A DNA stretch of 64,000 nucleotides from Lachnospiraceae bacterium (GCA_022845955.1 AP025576.1:5332001-5396000), one strand, 5' to 3'. Counted from the stretch's first letter, positions 35,655 to 44,835 are shown. Program-made: numbers and translations. Notes: generated by a model from the letters alone, not told the origin.

Positions 35655-35831
35655 CGTCTCAGACCCCTCCCCGTTTTTGTCGTGTTCCCGACACCGGCAA
35701 TTTGGTTTCCCCATATCTGCCATGCAGCCGGAACAAAACCTGTTCACCTCCTATATCGTCAACATCCGGGAAAAAGTTAATTCCCCTTTCCTTTCCATGG
35801 ATCCCTATATTCTTCTTACCTATGCCGCAGC

Positions 35832-35880
35832 AAAAAAACTCAGGTATTTCCGGGCCGTACCAGCCCGAAAACACCTGAGT
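35832..35880 (-). terminator. Intrinsic terminator after the EEP-family gene
   Basis: Minus-strand arms ACTCAGGTGTTTTCGGGC and GCCCGGAAATACCTGAGT pair over about 16 of 18 positions, with a 7-nt loop and a T7 tail. It lies about 45 nt beyond the stop of the anchored hydrolase gene. Confidence 0.9.
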
Positions 35881-35921
35881 TTCTATCTTGCCTGCCGCCG
35901 GCAGACAGTATTCCTGATTTA

Positions 35922-37025
35922 TTATTTTAATGAAAATACCATACGTACCGGATCATGGTCCGAATAAAGATAACCGGTATGGATATTCTCGTATTCCTTC
36001 ATCTCTATATTGTCCGAGATGAGAAATCCGTCCAGCGTCACCGTATAGGTAACTCCTTCTTCATAAGGGATATCCGCATTTCGCGCGCTGTCGGGCAGTG
36101 CGGAACGTTCTTCCTCCCCCAGCAGGTCAATGCTGAAAGCAAACCCTTCCGGCAGACTGGATCTGGGGAAAGGATACGCCCAGGACTCCCGTTCCTCCGA
36201 AGCATCCTCCGGCGCTTTCAGATCATGGTTAAAATCCCCGCCGCAGATGACATAATTCCCCTTATCATATTCCGCCTGCATATCCGCGCACAGCTTTCCT
36301 ATCTGCGCTTCCCGGATCGCATCGCTGTTGCCATAAGCCGACATGTGCTGGGAAAAAATAACCAGCTCTTTTCCGTTATCCACCGGTATACGGCTGATGG
36401 AATAACACCGGTCCAAATCCAGGAACTTGCTGAAGGAGGTGGAAATGGGAAAGCTTTTCCGCAGGGCCGAGGAAACAGGGTACCTGGAATAAAAGGCGAT
36501 TCCCGCCAGGCTCTTCCCATGAGGTTCCCAGGGCGGAACCATCAGAAATGCAGAGTCATAATTGACAGCGAAATCGGAATAGTAACTGCCAAAATAGGTA
36601 TCCAGCAGCTCATACTGGTTTACATGATAGCTTCTGGTGGCATCCAAATCCACCTCCTGGAAAATCATAAAATCCGGATTGTATCCGGCAGCCAGGCTTC
36701 CTGCGCCGGAAATGGTCTCCAACACGCTCTCCCTGCTTTCTGCCACGGAGGATTTCCCTCCATCCATAAAAAAGCTGTATTCGGGTGTATAAGCACCGAA
36801 ACCAATATTATAAGTCATGATTTCATAGTCCGTCCCGGGGGATACGGCAGTTCCCCCTTCGCCGGATTCCGCCGGCCGGCGGATCTCCAGTTCCAAATCA
36901 TCAGGCAGCCTGTGATAACTGAGCATCACATACAACACATAACCAATGACCGCCAGGAGCAGGACAGCAGCAAACCCCAGCAGAACACGAAGCCATATCC
37001 GTTTCTTTTTCTTCCCTTTCGCCAT
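35922..37025 (-). CDS. Membrane-anchored endonuclease/exonuclease/phosphatase-family protein
   Basis: A 367-residue protein with a Lys-rich N-terminus and one transmembrane helix (VLLGFAAVLLLAVIGYVLYV). The catalytic domain outside the membrane shows EIMTYNIGFG, MIFQEVDLD, FSQHMSAYG, ICGGDFNHD and a final YSDHDPVRM. These are the metal- and phosphate-binding motifs of the EEP (DNase I-like) superfamily. It may cleave nucleic acid or phospholipid head groups; its siblings in Clostridia are uncharacterised. GGGAGGG precedes the ATG. Confidence 0.85.
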   Translation of the reverse strand: MAKGKKKKRIWLRVLLGFAAVLLLAVIGYVLYVMLSYHRLPDDLELEIRRPAESGEGGTAVSPGTDYEIMTYNIGFGAYTPEYSFFMDGGKSSVAESRESVLETISGAGSLAAGYNPDFMIFQEVDLDATRSYHVNQYELLDTYFGSYYSDFAVNYDSAFLMVPPWEPHGKSLAGIAFYSRYPVSSALRKSFPISTSFSKFLDLDRCYSISRIPVDNGKELVIFSQHMSAYGNSDAIREAQIGKLCADMQAEYDKGNYVICGGDFNHDLKAPEDASEERESWAYPFPRSSLPEGFAFSIDLLGEEERSALPDSARNADIPYEEGVTYTVTLDGFLISDNIEMKEYENIHTGYLYSDHDPVRMVFSLK

Positions 37026-37357
37026 ATTCGTCCCTCCCGTAACATGTCTTTTATGCTAATCATACTCTATTATGAAAAAAAACACAATCATGCATGTCCA
37101 GCCCGCAGTTCTGACGAGTAAAAACGGTAACCATGGCTTTTATATGTGATATAACTTTGGTACCTCGGATCCTTGCCCTGCTTTAGCCGGGGCAGGAGAA
37201 CCGGAAAAATGGCGGATATCCTGAACCAGCCCGCACGTCAGATAACGCTCTGCCAGCGGGCGGAAGGCCATTTTGCTCCTGCGAAGTCTGCGTAATTTAC
37301 TTATCGTCTGAGCTGACCATTCCTCATGCTTAACCATCAAAGGGGCTTTGGAATCGA

Positions 37358-37926
37358 TTATCTCTTTTCAATAATTTCTTTAGCCTCATGGAATGCGGCT
37401 AACTCCTGTATTGCAAGTTTGATTCCCTTGTGATTTTCAAAAGCGGAATCAACTATGTTTTTTTCTTTTATTATGAAACGTTTTGTCTGCCATTCCATTT
37501 TGCAGTCCAAATAACCGACAAAACTATTTCCCACAAGTATTGAGAGAGGCCATTTCATCCCCTTTTTCTTGAAATATTCAAATTTAAAAGAATAATCAAA
37601 AAATGTTTTAAGCCATGTTTGGTCTCTGAAAAGCATATCCATCGGAGAGATAAGGCGCACTTCTTCGCTGTTTTGCATCTGACTTCTGTTACATTCATCA
37701 AGGGAATTTATCTTTGAAGAATGGATATAAAACACCTTTTTTGCCGTTTTAAATTGAAAGGGTAAGATTGTTTTTTTTGCTCTAATTGAGAAAAAACAGG
37801 CATAACTTCGGCTGTCGGAATCCCTGTTACATGCGATATATGCAGAGGATAAGTTACCCCAAAAGAAGATATCAGTTTTTCTATGATATAGGCTCTGCGC
37901 GTTATCTTTGCTGATCCCTTGGTTTG
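37358..37926 (-). pseudogene. Frameshifted winged-helix (YcaQ/DUF1006-like) gene
   Basis: Two minus-strand frames together resemble the C-terminal two-thirds of the winged-helix YcaQ family. Frame one (about 37926-37745) reads ITRRAYIIEKLISSFGVTYP, a helix-turn-helix region. Frame two (37735-37358) reads VRLISPMDMLFRDQTWLKTF, then a WPLSILVGNSFVGYLD segment, the usual C-terminal barrel. The junction near 37740 needs a frameshift, and no intact N-terminus or start is present upstream. YcaQ-type enzymes remove DNA interstrand crosslinks. This copy is probably dead. Confidence 0.75.
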
Positions 37927-38010
37927 GCCATTCTTTTATGCCTATATTTTCTTTTAAGATATAAAGGGGTTCCTTGAATGTTCCCGCAAATACTTCTTTA
38001 CTTATATTTT

Positions 38011-38610
38011 TATTGGTATCCTACCGCATTCCAAAAATTCACCGGTCCGTTTTTGCCTTTACCTTTGTTTTTGCATAGTTACATTATAACACGTTACGGA
38101 AGATAAGATGGTTATCGTCAGCCATCTTTTTTTCTTTATTGGAGATAAATCCGTAAGGAATACCGTTGCTATCCTCCGGTAGTTCAAAAGCAGCCTCCAT
38201 GTCCTGCCGTTGTCAGTGGTTTCTGTTAAAGCTTTGAACTTATCCTCTGAAATTCCATTAAACTGGTTACTTGTTCCCGTCCCCCGCAGGGTATGCATGG
38301 CCGCCAGGTAATCCTTCAGGCTTATCCGGGCTGCTGCTTACCTGTCTCTTATCAACACGCTTCAGCAAGTTTCGCTATTGCGCATCGATTCCAAATATTA
38401 TATGATATTTTTGTAGCTGTCCGGAAGGCCGGCAGTCTGCAGCCACAGCCAAATCCCATAATACAGGCGGAACGGACAGACGTTCGTGGCATTTGACACC
38501 ACGGCAGCCGCCAGGGCCAAGAGAACCTCCGGCTACAAGAGAACTTCCGGTTCTCTGCAAGCGTGGTTCTGCCCGCTGCCTGCGGGAATAAAGAAAGCGG
38601 AGGAATACGT
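38011..38610. other. Long non-coding stretch upstream of malic enzyme
   Basis: About 570 bases between the winged-helix pseudogene and the malic enzyme gene hold no frame I can support as a gene. From 38340 on it is G+C richer and full of short stems: CCGG-AAGG-CCGG (about 38423-38434) and AGAGAACC / GGTTCTCT (38520-38556). It could contain the promoter and a structured leader of the malic enzyme transcript or a small RNA. I could not match it to a known class. Confidence 0.4.
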
Positions 38611-39765
38611 ATGACTACGAATGAAAAAGCACTGCAATTACATAAAGAGTGGAACGGTAAAATAGAAACCGTTTCCAAGACACCGGTAAAATCAAGAGAA
38701 GATCTTTCCCTGGCCTACACTCCGGGCGTAGCGGAGCCTTGCAAGGTTATTGCACAGGATAAGGAAGCGGCCTACACCTATACCATGAAAGCCAATACCA
38801 TCGCGGTGGTATCCGACGGTTCCGCCGTACTCGGTCTGGGAAATATCGGCCCCCATGCCGCCATGCCCGTCATGGAGGGAAAAGCGGTTCTTTTTAAGGA
38901 ATTCGGGGGTGTCAATGCCGTTCCCATCTGCCTGGATACCCAGGACACGGAGGAAATCATCAAAGCGGTTACCTGGATGGCCCCGGGCTTCGGCGGCATC
39001 AATCTGGAGGATATCAGCGCTCCCCGCTGTTTTGAAATCGAAGAACGTCTGAAGGAGACACTGGATATTCCTGTATTCCATGATGACCAGCATGGCACCG
39101 CTATCGTTGTCCTCGCGGGCGTTATCAATGCCCTGAAGGTCACGGGTAAGAAGGAAGAGGACTGCCGCGTGGTTGTGAACGGGGCAGGAAGCGCCGGCAT
39201 AGCCATCACCCGGCTGCTCCTTACCTATGGTTTTCCGCATATCACCATGTGTGACAAATCCGGTATTCTTTCCCGCAGCAGCGCAGATTTGAACTGGATG
39301 CAGGAAAAAATGATGGCTCTTACCAATCGGGAAGGAAAAACCGGTTCCCTGGCGGATGCCATGAAAGGGGCCGACATTTTCGTAGGGGTATCCGCTCCCG
39401 GTATCGTATCTGCGGACATGGTTTCTTCCATGAATAAGGATGCCATCCTGTTTGCCATGGCGAATCCGGTGCCGGAAATCATGCCCGACATTGCTAAAGC
39501 CGCCGGCGCAAGGGTGGTCGGCACCGGACGCAGCGATTTCCCCAATCAGGTGAACAACGTGGTGGCTTTTCCCGGTATTTTTAGAGGGGCACTGGAAGGC
39601 CGTGCCACACAGATTACGGAAGAAATGAAGCTGGCGGCCGCTTTAGCTATCGCTTCCCTTGTTCCGGAGGATGAATTAAACGAAGACAACATCATGCCTG
39701 AAGCCTTCAACCCCAGGGTTTCGGAAGTGGTGGCACAGGCGGTCAAGTCCCATATTGTCCGCTGA
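38611..39765 (+). CDS. NAD(P)-dependent malic enzyme
   Basis: This 384-residue enzyme starts at ATG 38611, 7 nt after CGGAGGA. Family blocks are LAYTPGVAEPCKVI, AVLGLGNIGPHAAMPVMEGK, VFHDDQHGTAIVVLAG (metal ligands) and VVNGAGSAGIAITRLLL (dinucleotide binding). It oxidatively decarboxylates malate to pyruvate and CO2 with NAD+ or NADP+. The short, about 385-residue form is the usual bacterial type without the C-terminal phosphotransacetylase-like extension. The next gene (radical SAM) starts 4 nt after its stop. Confidence 0.96.
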   Translation: MTTNEKALQLHKEWNGKIETVSKTPVKSREDLSLAYTPGVAEPCKVIAQDKEAAYTYTMKANTIAVVSDGSAVLGLGNIGPHAAMPVMEGKAVLFKEFGGVNAVPICLDTQDTEEIIKAVTWMAPGFGGINLEDISAPRCFEIEERLKETLDIPVFHDDQHGTAIVVLAGVINALKVTGKKEEDCRVVVNGAGSAGIAITRLLLTYGFPHITMCDKSGILSRSSADLNWMQEKMMALTNREGKTGSLADAMKGADIFVGVSAPGIVSADMVSSMNKDAILFAMANPVPEIMPDIAKAAGARVVGTGRSDFPNQVNNVVAFPGIFRGALEGRATQITEEMKLAAALAIASLVPEDELNEDNIMPEAFNPRVSEVVAQAVKSHIVR

Positions 39766-39769
39766 CTCC

Positions 39770-40810
39770 ATGGATTACCGCGGAAAACCCTACTATTCCC
39801 TGGATGCCTGGTGCAAAAACACTTATGGGGAAAAGCTGTATAAAATTGCGCTGGATGCCGGCTTAACCTGCCCGAACCGGGATGGCACACTGGACAGCCG
39901 GGGATGCATCTTCTGCAGTGCAGGCGGCAGCGGGGAATTCGCCGCAGGGAACAGGCCCGGATCCGGTAAGCCGGCAGCGCCCCTGTCCATCCGGGAGCAG
40001 CTGGAAGCCGGCAAAAAGCTCCTGGAGGGAAAAAGAACAGGCAGCCGTTATATCGCTTATTTTCAGGCGTATACGAATACCTACGGCCCACCGGAATATC
40101 TGGCTTCTATTTTCCGCCAGGCTCTCGCAGAACCGGATATCGCCGGTATCTCCATCGCCACCCGTCCCGACTGCCTGGGCGCCGGGGTTATGCAGCTGCT
40201 CCTTTCCCTGAAGCAGGATTTTCCCGGAAAATTTATCTGGGTGGAGCTGGGCCTCCAGACCATACACGAGGAAACAGCCCGGTTTATCCGCAGAGGATAT
40301 TCCCTTTCCTGTTTCACCCGGGCTATGGAAAGCCTTCATAAGGCGGGTATTCCAGTGATCGTCCATGTTATTCTGGGCCTTCCCGGAGAAACGGAGGAAA
40401 TGGTTCTTGACACCATCCGTTTTCTGAACCGCTGCGGGATATTCGGTATTAAGCTGCAGCTGCTGCACATACTGGAGCATACCGATCTGGCGGCACTTTA
40501 CCGGGAAGGGAAAGTGTCCGTGCTTTCCCTGGATGCCTATCTGTCTCTGCTGCTAAAATGCATTGCCGCCCTTTCGCCCGACATCGTCATTCACAGGCTT
40601 ACCGGCGACGGACCGAAACGTATCTTAATCGCTCCGTCCTGGAGCGGCAACAAACGTAACGTATTGAATACGCTTCATCAACGCATGAAGCTTTCCTCTA
40701 TCAGACAAGGACAATGCTATGAATCAGGAACCTTTGACTCTCTACAAATTGATTGTGCTGTATATGTTGGACAGGGTCACCTTCCCCCTGACCACAGCCC
40801 AGATCAGTGA
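39770..40810 (+). CDS. TIGR01212-family radical SAM protein (YhcC-like)
   Basis: A 346-residue protein with an N-terminal YSLDAWCKNTYGEKLYKIAL and the cluster CPNRDGTLDSRGCIFCSAGG that binds a [4Fe-4S] cluster and SAM. Later blocks are SIATRPDCL, WVELGLQTIHEETA and VHVILGLPGETEEM, as in YhcC. The reaction is unknown. ATG 39770 lies 4 nt after the malic enzyme stop; a TTG at 39755 is possible. The last 30 or so residues overlap the next gene by 92 nt and look out-of-family, suggesting loss of the original stop. Confidence 0.9.
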   Translation: MDYRGKPYYSLDAWCKNTYGEKLYKIALDAGLTCPNRDGTLDSRGCIFCSAGGSGEFAAGNRPGSGKPAAPLSIREQLEAGKKLLEGKRTGSRYIAYFQAYTNTYGPPEYLASIFRQALAEPDIAGISIATRPDCLGAGVMQLLLSLKQDFPGKFIWVELGLQTIHEETARFIRRGYSLSCFTRAMESLHKAGIPVIVHVILGLPGETEEMVLDTIRFLNRCGIFGIKLQLLHILEHTDLAALYREGKVSVLSLDAYLSLLLKCIAALSPDIVIHRLTGDGPKRILIAPSWSGNKRNVLNTLHQRMKLSSIRQGQCYESGTFDSLQIDCAVYVGQGHLPPDHSPDQ

Positions 40811-41234
40811 ATTTATCCTGGACAAGGAATATACCAATTTCCTGACCCTGCAGACAGCCATTTCCGAACTGACGGAAACCGGCCTGGCAGAATCCCGGAC
40901 CATTTTGAACCGGACCCAGCTGCAGATTACGGAGGAAGGACGAAGTACCCTCCATTTTTTTGAAAACCGAATCAGTGATGCCATTAAATGTGACATCATC
41001 GATTATTTCAAAAACCATAAACTGGAGCTGCGTAACGAATCTTCCATTCAGAGCAATTTTTACAAGCTGGTAAACGGGGAATTTGAAGCGCAGCTGGTAG
41101 CCAAGGATAAGGATGTGGATCTGGTAAATATCCGGATTTCCGTCCCTACCCAGGAGCTGGCGGCATCCATTTGCGACAACTGGCAGAAAAAAAACAAAGA
41201 GATATACCAGTACCTTACGGAACAGCTCTTTTAA
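40719..41234 (+). CDS. DUF4364-family protein
   Basis: This 171-residue protein begins MNQEPLTLYKLIVLYMLDRV and shows a winged-helix-like N-terminus (PLTTAQISEFILDKEYTNF, then QTAISELTETGL). A C-terminal helical part follows. DUF4364 proteins are conserved in Clostridia next to various genes and may regulate transcription; their targets are unknown. AAGGACA lies 8 nt upstream of the ATG, inside the coding region of the radical SAM gene. A bidirectional terminator follows. Confidence 0.92.
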   Translation: MNQEPLTLYKLIVLYMLDRVTFPLTTAQISEFILDKEYTNFLTLQTAISELTETGLAESRTILNRTQLQITEEGRSTLHFFENRISDAIKCDIIDYFKNHKLELRNESSIQSNFYKLVNGEFEAQLVAKDKDVDLVNIRISVPTQELAASICDNWQKKNKEIYQYLTEQLF

Positions 41235-41272
41235 TCCGCGTATATGCCGGCCGGGCGCATACGCTTACCTCT

Positions 41273-41325
41273 AAAAAAACAGCCCCGCCCCCGGTAGGCT
41301 TTCCATCCGGGGCGCAGGGTTGTTT
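41273..41325. terminator. Bidirectional intrinsic terminator
   Basis: Arms AACAGCCC-GC-CCCCGG and CCGGGGCG-CAGGGTTGTT pair strongly around a 12-nt loop. A T7 tail follows on the minus strand and a shorter T-tract on the plus strand. It lies between the convergent DUF4364 and lyxose isomerase genes. Confidence 0.85.
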
Positions 41326-41374
41326 CCATCCGCAGCTGTCATACGCGTTCTCAACTGCTTTCCTTCTTCTTTTC

Positions 41375-42058
41375 TCAGTCTTTAGCTACAGGATATTCAT
41401 TGCACAGAAGCCTGTAAGGCGGTTCATCCTCTTCGATTTCAGGGAAACGGCCGATGGGTTCATAAAAACGGTTATCCGTATTATCATCGTTGCACATGGA
41501 AACCTCTCCCAGCAGTACCGGGCCTGTACCGGGTTCCAGTTCAAAATCATGATACATATAAGGATAAATAGTGATGGATTCGCCGGGTCTTAACTTCACC
41601 TGGGTTCCTGCAGGAACGGTAAACTCCCGGCCATCACAGTTAACCGTAACATCCGTGTCGGCGAACTGCTCGTCCTCTGTGGAATTATACACACGGATCA
41701 GTACGTTTCCGCCGCCTCTGTTGATGATGTCTTCCATCTTATTCCAGTGGAAATGCATGGGGGCCATCTGTCCCTCTTTTATGTAGAGAAGCTTTTCCGC
41801 ATAGGTTTTGGTATATTTGGGATTCTTCAGGTTCCCGTTCCGCAGCGTAATCAGGGAGAAGCCCACCTCGTCAAATTTTCCCAGGCCGTAATCCGTGATG
41901 TCCCAGCCCAGCATGTTATCCCTGATTTCATCATACTCATGATTCTTATCCTGCCAGTCCTCCGGTGTAAAACCGCAGAAGGGCGGCAGCTCAAAGCGAT
42001 GCTCTTTAATCATAGCTTCCATGTCTTTTAATGCCGCATTGATTTCTGATCGTTTCAT
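41375..42058 (-). CDS. D-lyxose ketol-isomerase family cupin
   Basis: A 227-residue protein in which MHFHWNKMEDIINRGGG supplies two His and one Glu metal ligands and IYPYMYHDFELEPGTG supplies the third His. Together with GFTPEDWQDK and FDEVGFSLITLRNG this identifies the D-lyxose isomerase family, a Mn2+-dependent enzyme interconverting D-lyxose and D-xylulose (also D-mannose and D-fructose). It stands alone with its own promoter and terminator, so the source of its substrate is not clear from context. GGGGG precedes the ATG. Confidence 0.93.
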   Translation of the reverse strand: MKRSEINAALKDMEAMIKEHRFELPPFCGFTPEDWQDKNHEYDEIRDNMLGWDITDYGLGKFDEVGFSLITLRNGNLKNPKYTKTYAEKLLYIKEGQMAPMHFHWNKMEDIINRGGGNVLIRVYNSTEDEQFADTDVTVNCDGREFTVPAGTQVKLRPGESITIYPYMYHDFELEPGTGPVLLGEVSMCNDDNTDNRFYEPIGRFPEIEEDEPPYRLLCNEYPVAKD

Positions 42059-42151
42059 TTATTTATGTACCCCCGTTTCCTGTATTTGCCCGGGATTATT
42101 CTCCCGGTGCCACACGGCGTATTTACGCCGGGCGGAATTAGTATCAGTGGT

Positions 42152-42180
42152 ATTATACCCTGTCCCGCGTCTCGATACAA
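42152..42180 (-). promoter_or_regulatory. Sigma-A promoter of the lyxose isomerase gene
   Basis: Minus-strand TTGTAT (42180-42175), a 17-nt spacer and TATAAT (42157-42152) lie about 95 nt upstream of the ATG. The leader contains two small hairpins, GGCGTA-AA-TACGCC and CGGGA-GAATAA-TCCCG, which may affect transcript stability. Confidence 0.8.
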
Positions 42181-42222
42181 GTATACTTTTTTTACTTTTT
42201 CTATATAAATGATTAGAAATTT

Positions 42223-43572
42223 TTATTTTTCTTCCTCTTCCGTCCCGGCGGCCTCCTGCCGGATCCGCTTCATATGCTCCCGGATTTTTACCTCATAGCC
42301 GTTTCCGGAAGGCTTATAGAATTCCCTTCCGCTCAGTTCATAGGGCAGATACTGCTGCCTTACATAATTGTTCGGATAGTTATGGGCATATTTATAATCC
42401 AGTCCGTGTCCCAATTTTGCCGCTCCTTTATAATGGGCATCCTGCAAATGGGAAGGCACCGGCAGGTTTCCTGTATCCCGGACGCACCGCATAGCCTCAT
42501 CGATAGCGCAGACGGCAGCATTACTCTTAGGTGCGCAGGCCACATAGGTCACTGCGTTAGCCAGAATAATCTGGGCCTCCGGCATCCCCACCCGCTCCAC
42601 GGCAAGGGAAGCCGTAACCGCCACCTGCAGTGCCTGGGGATCCGCATTTCCCACATCCTCCGAAGCACATATCATAATCCTGCGCGCAATAAAAGTAACA
42701 CTCTCCCCCGCATACAGCATTTTCGCCAGATAATAAACGGCGGCATCCGGGTCGGATCCCCTCATGCTTTTAATAAAAGCAGATATCGTATCGTAGTGGT
42801 TATCCCCCGTCTTATCATACTTCACCACACGCTTCTGGATACATTCCCCGGCAACCTCCAGAGTGATATGTATTTTTCCGTCCGCCCCCCGCGGGGTTGT
42901 CATAATCCCAAGCTCTACCGCATTCAAAGCATGTCTGGCGTCACCCCCTGCCATATCCGCAAGAAAATCCATGGCGTCCTCTTCCATCACCGCCTCATAA
43001 GCGCCCATCCCCTTCTGCCTGTCATACACGGCACGATGGATAAGCTCCTTCACATCCTCCCTGGACAAAGGCTTCAGTTCAAATATTATGGAACGGGAGA
43101 TCAAAGCGCCGTTCACCTCAAAATAAGGATTCTCCGTAGTTGCGCCGATAAGAACGACAGTGCCGTCCTCCACGAAAGGCAGAAGATAATCCTGCTGGCT
43201 TTTATTAAAACGGTGGATCTCATCAATAAAGAGGATCGTTTTCTTCCCATACATCCCCAGGGTATCCTTGGCCTTCGCCACCACTTCCTCCATATCCTTT
43301 TTCCCGGAAACCGTGGCATTAATCTGGGTAAATTCCGCACTTGTGGAATTGGCGATCACCTTGGCAAGTGTCGTCTTTCCGGTTCCCGGCGGTCCGTAAA
43401 AAATGATCGAGCTGATTTTATCCGCCTGTATCGCCCGGTAAAGCAGCTTGTCCTTGCCGATAATATGCTGCTGCCCCACCACCTCATCAAGCGTTGCGGG
43501 ACGAAGCCTGGCTGCCAGCGGGGCTTCCTTCTCCATACTGTTTTCTCTCATATAATCAAATAAATCCATCAT
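42223..43572 (-). CDS. rarA: Replication-associated recombination protein A (RarA/MgsA)
   Basis: A 449-residue AAA+ ATPase starting at ATG 43572, preceded by AGGAG. The frame extends 101 codons further, but that part is non-homologous. Motifs are LRPATLDEVVGQQHIIG, Walker A YGPPGTGKTTLAKV, Walker B ILFIDEIHRFNKSQQD and a C-terminal tetramerisation region (VGNADPQALQVAV; LPYELSGREFYKPS). It acts at stalled replication forks, loading or moving with single-strand-binding protein. Confidence 0.97.
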   Translation of the reverse strand: MMDLFDYMRENSMEKEAPLAARLRPATLDEVVGQQHIIGKDKLLYRAIQADKISSIIFYGPPGTGKTTLAKVIANSTSAEFTQINATVSGKKDMEEVVAKAKDTLGMYGKKTILFIDEIHRFNKSQQDYLLPFVEDGTVVLIGATTENPYFEVNGALISRSIIFELKPLSREDVKELIHRAVYDRQKGMGAYEAVMEEDAMDFLADMAGGDARHALNAVELGIMTTPRGADGKIHITLEVAGECIQKRVVKYDKTGDNHYDTISAFIKSMRGSDPDAAVYYLAKMLYAGESVTFIARRIMICASEDVGNADPQALQVAVTASLAVERVGMPEAQIILANAVTYVACAPKSNAAVCAIDEAMRCVRDTGNLPVPSHLQDAHYKGAAKLGHGLDYKYAHNYPNNYVRQQYLPYELSGREFYKPSGNGYEVKIREHMKRIRQEAAGTEEEEK

Positions 43573-43776
43573 TCCTTCTCCTGCAGCCGCCTTTTTTGCA
43601 GCGGTTTTTTTTATTATATCGGACCCTGCTGTACAAGTCAAACCTTCTGCAGGGAAGATATCGGCTCCTGCCTGTCGGAACCGTTCCCGGGGAAAACCTC
43701 GGGCAGGCACATCTGCAGCACCGTATATTTTACGTCCACATCCATATACTAAAGGGTAAAAAGGAGGAGAAACAGA

Positions 43777-43998
43777 ATGAAAGATGAAGATTACAATATT
43801 CCTGCGGATCAGGATTATACCAGCGCCGTTTCCGCCTATGACTGTACCGGCCTGATTCCCGCCGGCACCGTTCACGAAAAGACCTTGGAAGCTTACAAGG
43901 AGCTGTATCCGTTCGGCGCCCCGGATATGAGTGAGGAGGAAATCGCCCGGATGAGGGAAAAAAACAAGAAGGATTCCTCCGAATCAGAGAAACAATAG
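43777..43998 (+). CDS. Short conserved-type hypothetical protein
   Basis: A 73-residue acidic protein with an excellent AGGAGG 9 nt before the ATG. It reads MKDEDYNIPADQDYTSAVSA then CTGLIPAGTVHEKTLEAYKE, ending in a charged tail. No membrane segment is present. Similar short proteins with a DxT-G-L-I-P pattern are common in Lachnospiraceae. The function is unknown. It ends at a bidirectional terminator. Confidence 0.8.
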   Translation: MKDEDYNIPADQDYTSAVSAYDCTGLIPAGTVHEKTLEAYKELYPFGAPDMSEEEIARMREKNKKDSSESEKQ

Positions 43999-44017
43999 CC
44001 TTTGGCAGAAAGACACA

Positions 44018-44049
44018 AAAGCCCGGAAAGCATATGCCTTTCGGGCTTT
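44018..44049. terminator. Bidirectional intrinsic terminator
   Basis: Arms AAAGCCCGGAAAG and CCTTTCGGGCTTT pair with one bulge around a small CATATG loop. They lie between the convergent small gene and the polysaccharide deacetylase gene. Confidence 0.85.
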
Positions 44050-44058
44050 ACAGCGGCT

Positions 44059-44766
44059 TCAGTCAAATAATATCTCATCCACCGTCACGAATTCGTACCC
44101 TTCCGCCTTCAGGATATCCACAATCTGCAGAGCTGCCGTCACCGTGGAATCATAGGAATCGTGCATGAGGATGATGCTGTTTTCCTTCGTATGGGATAGC
44201 ACGTTTCTGACCACCTTATCCACATTCGTGGAACACCAGTCCAGCGGATCCACATCCCACAGTACGGGAAACATATTCAGTTCTTTTTCATATTTTTTAT
44301 CCCAGGAACCATAGGGAGGGCGGATAAAAGAAGTTTCCTTTCCCGTCACTTCCTGGATGATGTCGTTGGTGGAGATAATTTCCTTTTTAAATTCGTCGGA
44401 ATTGGCGGCGGTCAGCTGTACATGATGGAAGGTATGGTTTCCGATCAGATGTCCTTCCTCGCTTGCCCTTTTCACAATATCCGGATAGCTTTCCACATTC
44501 TGCCCGGTGACAAAAAAAGTTACCTGTACATCTCTTTTTTTCAGGCCGTCCAGAAGCTGGGGCGTACACACCGGATGAGGGCCGTCGTCAAAGGTAAGGG
44601 CAATTTTCCCCTTATAAGGTTCCTCATCCTCATAACCGGAATCCGCCACCGTCCGTGACCAGGCCTCCTGCCTTTTTGCGTTTTCATTCTCCCGGGCCAG
44701 GAAAGTAAGTGCCACTGCAAAAAGAAGCATAGTCAGAACCGCTATCCATTTTTTTCCCTTCAGCAT
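44059..44766 (-). CDS. Membrane-anchored polysaccharide deacetylase
   Basis: A 235-residue protein with an N-terminal hydrophobic anchor (WIAVLTMLLFAVALTFLA) and a NodB-homology domain. The domain carries IALTFDDGPHP, the metal ligands HTFHH, the IRPPYGSWD block and HDSYDSTVTAA. It acts on the outer face, removing acetyl groups from peptidoglycan GlcNAc or another polymer. Peptidoglycan deacetylation confers lysozyme resistance in related bacteria. GAGG precedes the ATG. Confidence 0.92.
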   Translation of the reverse strand: MLKGKKWIAVLTMLLFAVALTFLARENENAKRQEAWSRTVADSGYEDEEPYKGKIALTFDDGPHPVCTPQLLDGLKKRDVQVTFFVTGQNVESYPDIVKRASEEGHLIGNHTFHHVQLTAANSDEFKKEIISTNDIIQEVTGKETSFIRPPYGSWDKKYEKELNMFPVLWDVDPLDWCSTNVDKVVRNVLSHTKENSIILMHDSYDSTVTAALQIVDILKAEGYEFVTVDEILFD

Positions 44767-44835
44767 GACGCTGCCTCTTTGATTCTGTTCTCTTAGCTAC
44801 TATATGCAGCTTTCCGGGAAATTATCAATCCACTT

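Noticed and set aside
35955..37121. A 388-codon open frame on the plus strand
   Set aside because: Antisense shadow of the membrane-anchored EEP-family gene, whose motifs and ribosome binding site are clear.
37140..37340. A 66-residue minus-strand frame starting MMVKHEEWSAQTISKLRRLR
   Set aside because: It looks faintly helical and basic, but it lacks a ribosome binding site and matches no family I know; it may be debris.
38059..38298. A 79-residue minus-strand frame
   Set aside because: No ribosome binding site, no recognisable motif, and it lies in a decayed intergenic stretch.
42274..43563. A 429-codon open frame on the plus strand
   Set aside because: Antisense shadow of rarA.
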